Source of the DNA: Carya illinoinensis
Taxonomy: Eukaryota > Streptophyta > Magnoliopsida > Fagales > Juglandaceae
DNA: 64,000 nucleotides
Direction of reading: 5' to 3'
NCBI RefSeq assembly: GCF_018687715.1
Contig: NC_056765.1
Location: 3,286,001-3,350,000, forward strand
Shown: piece after piece, positions 12,063-22,085 of the stretch
How positions within the stretch are numbered: position 1 is the stretch's first letter
Layout: each line of letters opens with the position of its first letter
The notes under the pieces: model-generated
Database searches by the model: none
What the model was told of the DNA's origin: nothing
What the model saw: only the letters and a program-made list of their open reading frames with translations
Translations under genes and position numbers: made by a program

Positions 12063-12912
12063 ATGGCTAAGAGCGCATTCAAGCAAGAGCACGACTTGGG
12101 TATGGATTAAAATTTTGGGGTTGTGTAAAATAATTATTATATCTCATATTTGTTTATCAAACCATTTAACCAACTACTGTTAATTTCTATATCTGTGATA
12201 TCAATTCCATTAATTCATGGTTCCTTTATCTGCAGAGAAGAGGCGCGCTGAAGCTGCAAGAATTAGGGAGAAATACCCTGATAGAATTCCGGTGAGAATA
12301 TGAAATCCACGTTGGCATTTAATGCTGTGTCTAATTTTATCCGAATTGGACCTTCCAATTTGAATAAAGAATTGAAGAGGATCTTAATTTTTTTTTTTCT
12401 CCCACTATGGAATATTAGTTTTAAATTTTAGTGAGCACACGGTTTCTCATTTCACTCTTTCAATTTGGCATAGCGATTTAGGCTAATAAAGTTTTGACTT
12501 TCTTGTTGATTAGGACTAGTTTACATGCTTAGTTTTTATTTTTATTTTTTATTTTTTATTTGGGGGGGGGGGGGGGGTGGATTTTATTGACATGTTTAAT
12601 TTCCAGCTGCCAATATATTTCTGTTTGATTCTGTGTTCAAAATTCTACCTAGTTCTTCTTAACTGAGTTTTGTCACATGATCATGATGAATTCATTCGAT
12701 AGGAATAAGTTACGAACTTCTCCATCTAGTGAGGCTTTGTCTTAGGCTTGAAGATATGATCCTATGGCACTCGAAATGAAACGCAAAGAATCATGTAGTT
12801 GACCAAATACATGAATGCTCATTATATTATTAAACTTATCCAGACTCCTAAGAACCTGGTTACTTGGGGAAATTTTGATTACATAGAAATCGAAGATTCT
12901 TGATATATTGTT

Positions 12913-12968
<56 letters not shown>

Positions 12969-15058
12969 CTTTGGCAAAAACCTCAGCAATATCTACTTAA
13001 TTTTAGTGGGTCTCCTATTAGCATATCGGTTGTAGGTTTGTTTGATATATAGAAATGCAGTAAGCACCTTTTTGGAGGGAGAGGAGAGGATAATTTGGGG
13101 GGAATGGTGTGGGGGGGAGAAGAGATGGAAAAATGATCCATTTCTTTGTTTGAAAATTTTAAGAATTACTAGGAAGGGAGAGGAGAACAGGGCAACAGGC
13201 ATCCCTTTCCTTCTTAGGCTGCGTGGTGTGATAAGAGCTTCTTTAGATATTCCTGAATGTTGATAAATGGGTGAGAGCTGAAAGGGAAGAATGGAAGAAC
13301 TAATTAAGCCGGGTATTCCAATTTGGAATTGAAAAAGGGCTTTGAAAAGGATGCTATCCCTTCAAATCCTTTGCCTTCCCAAAAACCTCCCTCCATCCCT
13401 ATGTAATGTTAGATTTTATCTCCAGACTCCAATTCTTAATGCTGTGAGTGCTTGCTTCCATGCTAAATGTTTTTCCACTGAGTATCTTGTAACACCCTGT
13501 CCCCCAGGGTTAGGAATAATGTTATTATTAAATGTAGGGGAGCTGAGGTGCTACTAACGGTGCCTTTAATTGTTTTATTTTTAAATATTTAATGAAGCAC
13601 TGGGTATAATAGCTTTTTTGAAATCTTTAAATATTGGATCGGGATATTAAATATTTGCACCTAGAAAAGCTTTTTTCAGGTCTTTGAAATCAAATCTCAC
13701 ATCTAGTGTTCTCTTTTTGTTTTTCATGTTTTATTAAATTATTGTATGTTTCTAAGAAGTTAAACTGCATTTAAGTGGCTAGGATATAAGCTTTTGTTCT
13801 TGGTGTCTTTTGTGAATTCCTACGGCATACAAGTTTCATAATCAAATGCCTTATCTGCAATGTTGTGTGTAAGATCATGTGAACACTTGCTTTTCCAGTT
13901 GATAAACTATTTTTCGTGTACTATTCACATCATGATAGAGGAAGTTTGACTCTGTCAGATTGATATTTTTATTTCCTTTTTATTTACAAACATTTTATGT
14001 TTTTCCACCCCATAAAGCTTCTTCTGGAATTGAAGTTTATCATATAATTATTACCTTTTATACTTGAAAATCAGATCAATTGATATGCATCAGGCTTTTG
14101 TAATCTAGTATGTAGCTGATATTTCAATTTTCACTAATGTGCTAATTGAGATAAATATTGTAACTGTTCATAACTCCTTTTAAATATGAATTTATTTTGC
14201 AAAATAGTGGTTGGACGAGTCTACTAATTTATTACCGGCTTAGTGTGTATTTCTAATCATATAAGAATCATTTGATACTCTCTTTGTACTCATATTGTGA
14301 GTTTGTGACTCTATTGATAGTTGCTTTTATGCTTCTGAAGGTGATTGTGGAGAAGGCTGAGAGAAGTGATATTCCCAACATTGACAAGAAAAAGTGAGTT
14401 CCAGTTCTGTCACCAAGGATGATTAGCTGTTAGTTATAAATGATTGCCCTGTGGTTCATACTTGTGCTCCCCTGATTCCTCTCCTAGAACTGCTAGAAAC
14501 AAAGAACCTTTTTTGATGACACATTTCTGTCCTTCCCCATCAAGTCTCTGTTTGGCCTTCAAATAGGGACAAAAATAAGTATTGGACAAGAAAATGAGGG
14601 CACATTGTCTAGAACACCATTTTAGTGCATGTGTTTGCTTGAAAGTTGTGATGATCTATGTATTAATGACAATTTACAAATTTACAGATACCTTGTCCCA
14701 GCTGATCTGACAGTGGGCCAATTCGTCTATGTAATTCGGAAGAGAATTAAACTGAGTGCAGAAAAGGCAATTTTTATATTTGTGGACAATGTCCTCCCAC
14801 CGACAGGTAACCTGGCAGTTCAATTTTACGAGTCCTGTACGCCCCTGTGATGCTCGATTTTAATTTCCTTGCTAACACCAATTTATTTCAAGAAGATAAT
14901 GGTTTGAAGTGGCTATATTGTATTAATCATTCAAAATAAGCATCACTGATGTTGATTAGATATGTGCAGGAGCTATAATGTCTACCATCTACGATGAAAA
15001 GAAGGATGAAGATGGATTTCTCTATGTTACTTACAGTGGAGAAAACACATTTGGGTGA
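12063..15058 (+). CDS. ATG8: ATG8 autophagy ubiquitin-like protein, ending at the lipidation glycine
   Basis: ATG8 is conjugated to phosphatidylethanolamine and drives autophagosome growth and cargo capture. Coding exons are 12063-12099, 12236-12291, 14341-14393, 14688-14806 and 14970-15058, all with GT/AG borders and a continuous frame, giving 117 residues. The fold is full length: two N-terminal helices ([14 protein letters not shown] at 25-38), the cargo-docking KKKYLVP at 47-53 with Tyr50-Leu51, and the C-terminal YSGENTFG. The stop codon follows Gly117 directly. Most canonical plant ATG8s carry extra residues that ATG4 removes. The body ([10 protein letters not shown]) resembles the ATG8e/f branch, not the short-tailed ATG8h/i branch. 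Intron 2 is about 2 kb and contains a GA tract and a G run. No break was seen, so the gene looks functional. Confidence 0.95.
12916..12965 (+). repeat. (GA)n microsatellite in ATG8 intron 2
   Basis: An uninterrupted GA dinucleotide tract of about 50 bp. A G homopolymer lies upstream in the same intron at about 12561-12577. Confidence 0.95.
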
Positions 15059-17465
15059 CAGATAGAAGACCACGTTTCCGCTGTTGTTGGTTTGCTGCCA
15101 TTGATTGATACAGGCATCGTGCCAAATGTATGTACCTGTTCTGTGTCCACTTGTGCAGTTCTACTTTGTAAATAACACACCAACAATCTCTATGATATGC
15201 TTTTCCATTGCTGTATAATGTTCCTTTTCCAATTGCATGCTCTTCAATGATGTTACTGGGAAGCAATGTATAATATTCTGAATTATATAGAAATTAAACA
15301 AAGCCATGCATTCATCTTTACTGATCTTTTTCTCTTGAAAAGACAACATTATTCTATGTAGAACGGCATATTTGGAGTTGGAACTTTGTAAATGGGGACT
15401 TTTTTCTTCTTTAAAAGAAATCGCTTAACAAGGAGATTTGCCCAGAAATTGTCACGGTAGTTGGGTTATCCTTGCCTGAAAATTGATTGAAAGTTGGGAA
15501 AAATGTGTAGCACGAAGAATTATTCTTCGGTGAACGCTAACGATGACGACTCCTTAATTCCCTTTGTTAACCATTTTCCCCAGTGCCGAGGTATGCGTTC
15601 TGCCATGAAATATCCTTTGTAGAGAGGATGAAAACATGGATCTTTTGGCCATGGAAAAAGCAACGAGGTCACAAGACGTTCGTTCTTACGGCGACTTCAA
15701 CTGGGTCAACAAGGTTACGTGGCATTGACTGTATCACATGGGTGTTTGCCACGTGTCATGCATGGCCGGTAATGACGGTTAGAGCAGTCTGGTGTTCCTC
15801 GGCTCAGGAACAAAGAATGGATGGTCCATGCAACCATTGTCCCTCTACTGTCTCCATGCAGTACTTTTTTCTTTCCATCGGCCCCTACGGAAGCATGCGT
15901 ATTTGACTCTCTGATCATGCGGCCATAGCTTGCCCTGGTCCACCGAGTTATCCTTCTCTCTGTCATGTTCTGTCCAGTCGCCATGTACAAGTACAAGAAT
16001 GAGAAGTCATCATGTTTGGAGAGAAGAAATGATATTTAATAGAGTGCGCAAGTCGTGTAATTTTTTTTTTTAAAAGATAAATATGGAATCAACCTAAAAA
16101 AAATAGAAAAGAATTAATTTTTTAATAATAGATTCTATTCTTTTTTAAAACGATTGTACAACACTTATATTCTTATACTACAGTATATATGTAGCATTAC
16201 TTGTTCAAGGTTGAACCACATAATTATGGAGATGTTTAGCATTTTAGAAATCGACCATCTAAATGGTCTTTTGCTGAAGTCCAAGTGTAATTTAAGATTT
16301 TATGGATTCCAAATATGTGACCATCTAAATTAAGAGACTAATATGTTATTTATGGATGCAAACTAGAAAGTTTGAAGTTGCAATGTACGTAGGATTTATA
16401 TATATGGATACATATAATAATTATGTCCTAAGAATGAGAACTTAGTCTATATCAATGTATGAATAATGTTAGTTGTCCTGAGGATCCCTACCAACAATGG
16501 GTCTTGTTACAGTTTTTTTTTACTTAATGATTAAAAAAGTATTTTTTAATGCTGTTATGAATTTTTTTTTTAAAATATTTAAGGTTATAACAAAAAAGAA
16601 TGAAAACATTTTTTTTAAGAAAAAAAAAAGAAGAACCTAAATAGCCTTGTCAGGAGAATTAGTCGGGCTACACCGTCGGTGGGTGTAGCACGACTCATCA
16701 ATGTATATTCATATATATATATATATGTATGTAATACATACATATAAGTACTTGAATTAGAAACTTATTCCGATCATGAACACAAATATTCGCAAGGCTG
16801 GACTTTACTGTTCAGCATAAATGCAGGTTAACCTAAAGTCATCTGGACCAACCAAAACAGTTTGGGAGGAACATTGCTGTCCCACTATCCACTATTCACC
16901 ATGACGTTCTCATCGAGCAATTTCCAGAAAAGTATCGATCAGACACACAATTATCTAGTATGCTAAGAGCTCTGAGCCTCAACTTTTCCAAACTTGAACC
17001 ATGAATTTCATGAATTATCCCTATTCCCTGGCTGTCTCTTTTTCTAAGAATTAGACATACATTCGATTAATTTTCTTGTGCCGACAGATCGCCATTCTGC
17101 TCTTGGTTAGTAAGGCTAAGGGACGCACCAGTCATTGTCACATTAACAAGGGTGTCAATTTCCTGGATGCATCGAAAAAGGCTTCCCACCTTCTCTCATT
17201 CATAGAATAATCTATGATCTTGGTAAGTTTTTCAAGGTATAAAGGCAGGCAAGGGCAAGAAACAAGGAGGCACAACCATGCAACTAGTGGATCTCTAGCA
17301 CAATGACAAGAGGAATGGACTTCCTCGATCGGTAGAAACTCGTTTCTTTTTCTTGTGGGGAGTCCTCGAAACAAACAATTAGGCAGGCATTGATCGCTTT
17401 CCTGATTTTTGAATTCTTTTCTTATATGGTCTTACGATATATTTTTTTTGCTGTGTTCTAATGGA

Positions 17466-17470
<5 letters not shown>
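15059..17470. other. ATG8 3' side and gene-free gap
   Basis: The first few hundred bases are presumably the ATG8 3' untranslated region. The rest has no conserved reading frame. The open frames at 15583-15996 on both strands show no family features. AT-rich pieces at about 16080-16200 and 16510-16640 resemble short repeats seen elsewhere in the window (compare 27830-27900 and 29420-29540). Confidence 0.4.

Positions 17471-17471
<1 letters not shown>

Positions 17472-17538
<67 letters not shown>
17472..17538 (+). repeat. (CT)n microsatellite upstream of the RGF gene
   Basis: A CT dinucleotide tract of about 67 bp ending some 340 bp before the RGF start codon. It may lie in the promoter or the leader. 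Confidence 0.95.
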
Positions 17539-17539
<1 letters not shown>

Positions 17540-17880
17540 ATTACAAGAAGGTCCCACGTTGGTTTTCTTTCTGTGGTGGATCGTGGGCGTATGCATTGCT
17601 CTGGGAGTAACAATAGATAGAAATGTAAGAGGGGTGGGGAGGGGACAAAAGGGGGAGGTGGCTGCCCATATCCTCATTTTCGTTCTTACTTCTCCTTACC
17701 CATACACCTTCATGTTCTGCAACTGAGCCTCTTAAATCCCCTGAAGTACCTGAGTTTTATGCTTTCTCACTACATAAGACGCGACATGCATTTCTCCTAC
17801 TCGCCAAATTAGTAGAACATTGTACTTTTCTTGCTATCTATCAACCTTTCATACCTTTTAGATCGACTATCTTTCATAGA

Positions 17881-18404
17881 ATGTCAGTCACTTCTTGTCT
17901 TCTTCTTTTCCTTCTTTGCGTTTCTATGCATGCATGTAATGCCCGGGGCCGGCATCTTCGTGCAGTTGATAAAAAGCTGGAAAAGAAACGCCACTTTTCC
18001 TTCTGGGTTGGTGTATTTTTTTTTTTTTTTCCCCATCTGATGTCATCATGTTCATATCTTCTTCTTTACATCGTCTGGATTTGCATGTGCAGAATGATGA
18101 GAAGACGGGTTCTGATGAGATTTCTGCTGTGTCAAAGGTGAAGCCTTCCTCATCAAAGCAACATGAAATGGGAAGAAGGGAGAGCATAGCAGGAATCCTC
18201 TCAAGTGAAAACACTCCAAAGCAAAACGAGACAAGGACTGGCCAGAAAATACCTAAAGTGGGAGGAAAAACTTCAGGTGCTGTTCAAACTGAGTCTCTAG
18301 AATCGGTTTCTTGGCATGTTCCCCACAAGAAACGCAGTGGAAAAGATCCTGGGTTCAACTTGGACTACTCACCACCAAAGACACACCCTCCTTCTCACAA
18401 CTGA
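17881..18404 (+). CDS. RGF/GOLVEN/CLEL secreted peptide precursor
   Basis: This is the precursor of a tyrosine-sulfated peptide hormone of the root meristem growth factor family, which acts through RGI/RGFR receptor kinases on root meristem size and gravitropism. Exon 1 starts at the ATG at 17881 and encodes a signal peptide (MSVTSCLLLFLLCVSMHACN). Exon 2 is 18093-18404, after the acceptor TGCAG. The donor is ambiguous: 18006 (GTTGGT) or 18012 (GTATTT). Both keep the frame and give 145 or 147 residues. After a variable, charged middle the protein ends in DYSPPKTHPPSHN. That is the family's C-terminal motif: an Asp-Tyr for sulfation, a proline for hydroxylation, and a terminal His-Asn. The precursor lacks other domains, as is usual. 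The family call is strong. The exact member cannot be named from the sequence alone. Confidence 0.92.
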
Positions 18405-19544
18405 GTAATAGTTCTGATCGAGGAAAAAAAAAAAGGTCCCTTCTACTTCAATCATTCTCAGGGTTCTGAAAAACATGATATCGATCAGTACTGAAGAACT
18501 TGTAGGGCCTCTCGCTTATCCTAGGTTCAAGTGTTCTGGTATTCTAAACTTGGCACCTTATATATGGCTAGCTGTAGGACATAGGCTCTTAAATCTCATG
18601 TGTTAGCAAGCCTTTTATCACTTATTAATATACATCATGATCGATAATGTCTGCATCTGTTGACAAATCTCTCCATTTTCTTAATCCTCTTGATATATTA
18701 TTCGGTCAAGGATGCTTAAAATCGTAACTTTTTGTCATCCCCACGGCATAATTTTCTCGAAATTATTCTCTGCTTTCTTGATCTTCTTCAACTTGACCTC
18801 ATCAACATGATCGCCGGCCACCATCATCATATGGTCAAGTAATTAAAGAGATCATCAAGATCAAGTATGCATATAAGTACTCAATTCGTGAGTTACTCTA
18901 ATACTTCAATGTGCTTCAGTTTTTTGTTTGGCTATATTAATTCATGACTGTTCATCTTCTTTAGATTCTATTGAAAATCCTAATCCTCCTTGGTCCTTCT
19001 CCTAGGAATATTCTGGTGTTAATGCAAGGGTACTAAAGCAATAATTCAATAACTTTGATGCCCACAAATATTCTCCACCGTGCTCTAGTTAATTATTAAA
19101 GGGGGTTGGTCAAGCAAATGGGTAAATCATAAATGCATATACTTAGAGCTAGTTGCAGAAAAAATACATGCAATGGATGCATGTGCATATACATCTGATG
19201 AATATCATTGACGTGCGCGCATGATGTACGTATATTGGTGTAAATCGATCACTGCTCGTACGGAATCTGATCTCCATGATCTTATTGGAATATTTTATTT
19301 TCTTGACTGGAAGAGTTCTTCATAAATATTGCTTCCTCGATCTTCTTCTTCTTCATACATGCATCGTATACAGTACATACAATGGATGCAGCATGTGCTT
19401 ATCAATGCGGTATCTAATGATGTTTCGATATATATGTAATATATATCATGTGAAACCTTCACTCCAACTTTTTCATGTTCATCTCCCCGCCAGAAACCAG
19501 CATATATTTGTCAAATCCTTTGGCAATATATATATATGAGAGAA

Positions 19545-19715
19545 CTGTTACATACACAAAGAGATTATATAAAAATAAATTCATAAACTGGCATGACTTT
19601 ATGAGATCTGTTAGATCCACTTTATAATAAAAATAACTTTACAATCTGATATATCATACCATGTCACATCAGTTTATAAATTTATTTTTGTGTAATTCTT
19701 GTGTGGTTAAAGTAG
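19545..19715. repeat. Short AT-rich repeat, family C
   Basis: About 170 bp with the recognisable middle ATCTGTTAGATCCACTTTATAATAAAAATAACTTTACAATCTGATATAT. Its ends (TATAAAAATAAATTCATAAA and TTTATAAATTTATTTTTGTG) are inverted relative to one another. Related copies occur near 41015, 45120 and 48265. It is probably a MITE. Confidence 0.65.
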
Positions 19716-21279
19716 TTTCCTATATATATTATATATATATATATATATTCTTCAGTATATGATGGTTAGAGTTCAAAAACTTATGCCCTTTGAATTTTCT
19801 CAAGCAGATCATCAATGAATCATGTGAACTATTGATACTCTGACTGACAGAAACATAAGATACTGGGCATGGGGGGCCTATTTGCGAGTCTGAGATGAGG
19901 TAGTTGGTTACTCTTAAATGATGTTGGCATTTTAAACTATTAAAAGATTGTACCACGTACTCTTCCTGTTTGACATATTGTACTTCAATCCGAAAGTATG
20001 TGGGGATTGTTTTCCCTCCACAACACATTTAGTTAAAAATTAGAAAATCCAAGCTGAACACCTCTTGTATGGAAGAAAATTGAACTTTATAAGGAGTCAG
20101 TTCTCAAAAAATCGATTTGCACTGAGCTAAATCCGACAGTAAGCCAACAGTACTATTCAAGATTATGTCACGATATCTATTTCTATATATTTTAACAGTC
20201 AAAATTGAAGGATGATGTATGCAACATGTTTTGTAATTGAATGGTGCAAGCTATATACTATGATAATTTGGATCATGTGCCTCGCATAATAAGGGACATA
20301 GGATGCAGCACTCTCGAGGGTGTCTCCGAGACAAATAAACAATGCACGTAAATCAAGTCAATTTTAGAAGTCCCTACAGAAACGATACAAGAGAAAAAAA
20401 GGCAAATCTTTTGGCTACAACTAAACTTAGAAACAAGCATCCCAATAATGTATCTTAATCCTCGACAAAGGCCGCAACTACGTGAATGTGCGTCACTTCC
20501 CAATGCGATGAAAGGCTTGAATTTGAACTCCAAAGTCTAAACACCCACCACCTCCACACAGTTTTTAAATTCTGTTCCTCTTGTTTGTTAAGATAAGCTT
20601 TGGTAGTACCAGGATATGGATTCATTAAGTTTTTTAAAGATCTATTTTCTATATTAAACTCCTGAAATCTTAATTATTTACTTGAAAATGAAAGCTCTGT
20701 TATTTTAGGCGAAATGCTGTGGTTTTTGTACCATCCTTTTCTTTCTTGTTTCAACTTTCTTCTAGTCTGTGTCTGTAAATTCACGCTGGCGAGTTTTTAT
20801 TCTTAGCAGTTGTGATCATGTTATTTAGCCTTTCTTTTATAAAAATAAAAATAAGACAAAACTCCAGTAAGAATAAACAATCGGGGTTACTAAGGAGTAA
20901 TGCTCTAAGAAAATTATGGAGTTTTGACGATCTACCAGGTTTCTTACTCCTTTTCAATCTGCTGCAATCAGTCTCTATGGTAAGAACTGAACATGAGAAG
21001 GTAGAATTCCCTTTTAAGTGCCATTAACTCCAAATGTTTTAGCACTCATCTTAAATCACAACATACAAGCCTTAACCCTAATTATGATCTTACACAGCTT
21101 AATAGTAACCGAGTCCAAGGCACACTGAATTTATGACATCACTCATTGCGTCATATAAACACCGAGGAAGGGGATAAATATACATAGAACCAGTAAGATC
21201 CATAAAGGGTTGATAAAGCATATATTTCCTTCATGTCAAGTAAAAATAACAAACATCTTATAATTAGAAAAATCTAGTT

Positions 21280-21430
21280 GAAAGCACAATTATACACTAA
21301 TCTACGCACCAACTTAATGTGATTGGTCAAAAAATAAATTGTATTGAAAACAGTATTAATTTAAATTTTAAATATGAAATAATCAGTATTGATACGCAGA
21401 TTAGTATGTAATTTTACTTGTATGTAACAA
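21280..21430. repeat. Short AT-rich repeat, family B
   Basis: About 150 bp with inverted ends: ACACTAATCTACGCACCAAC on the left and GATACGCAGATTAGTATGTAA on the right. The middle carries AATGTGATTGG and AATTTAAATTTTAAATATGAA. Copies recur at about 41430, 44035, 47310 and, in part, 47825. Confidence 0.65.
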
Positions 21431-21752
21431 AACTCCTTATAATTTATTGTCCTCGATCGGCCATAATGCCATATTGGCCACTTAAGCTCACTTCACATGC
21501 CACACCAAACCTAAAACTGGGAACGGGTTGCACATATAAAAAAACATTTTATCATATTGGAACCTCAGATCTTGACCAAAGTAAGAAAGAGGGAATTCTC
21601 TTCTTAATTTCTAACAAGTTCTTGAATACATCATCATCATTATGATTTCTTCAATTCTCAAATTTAATTTGAGGAAGCAAAAGCAATCTGTTTCCATACT
21701 TGAGACTAGTGAATGTGCAGAAGAGGCTAAAATAAATTAGCAGCAAACCCAA

Positions 21753-22073
21753 CTATCTCGGGGGCTTATTGGCAGATGGTGGTGGAGCCTTTTCAACTGA
21801 TGCAGCAGATTTTGTAGACTCCTCAGTTTCAACGAGCTTGCGCAGTCTTTCTTGTAGTACCCGTACCCTATCTTCAGTCCTGCGAAGCTTCCTCCATCTG
21901 TAGGTAAACCATAGGCCAAAACCACCGTATACAAGAATATATGAAGCCCAAACATAAGGGTAAGTTTCTGCATTTTCTTTGATCCTTCGGTACTGTTCCA
22001 TCATTGAGCTCCAAGCTTGAACTGGGGCACCTGTGGCTTGCTGATCTTCTTCTCCTCTCTGTTCAGTTGACAT
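21753..22073 (-). CDS. Small single-pass membrane protein of unknown function
   Basis: A 106-residue protein with an acidic, Gln-rich start, a soluble helix (WSSMMEQYRRIKENAETYPY), one membrane segment at about residues 40-58 (WASYILVYGGFGLWFTY), then a basic stretch (RWRKLRRTEDRVR) leading into a likely coiled coil and a Pro-rich tail. I do not recognise a named family. The ordered layout and clean ATG suggest a real plant gene. The start is MSTEQ, because the longer frame upstream crosses a splice acceptor (TTACAG, ending at 22086). The positive residues after the membrane segment suggest that the C terminus is cytosolic or on the matrix side. The leader is split by a long intron carrying a LINE. 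Confidence 0.75.
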   Translation of the reverse strand: MSTEQRGEEDQQATGAPVQAWSSMMEQYRRIKENAETYPYVWASYILVYGGFGLWFTYRWRKLRRTEDRVRVLQERLRKLVETEESTKSAASVEKAPPPSANKPPR

Positions 22074-22085
22074 TCTTTTTTGGTT

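Larger units (their letters stand above)
18405..21740. other. Gene-free gap with short repeats
   Basis: No conserved protein was recognised on either strand. The gap holds a family C repeat (19545-19715), a family B repeat (21280-21430) and TA runs near 19515-19535 and 19725-19748. Minus-strand frames at 20273-20533 have no family features. Confidence 0.4.

Noticed and set aside
15583..15996. Overlapping open frames of 93-107 residues on both strands
   Set aside because: There is no recognisable motif, they overlap each other in opposite directions, and no splice or start context supports either.
20273..20533. 86-residue minus-strand frame with several Cys
   Set aside because: The cysteines do not form a known spacing, and the frame has no neighbours or splice support.
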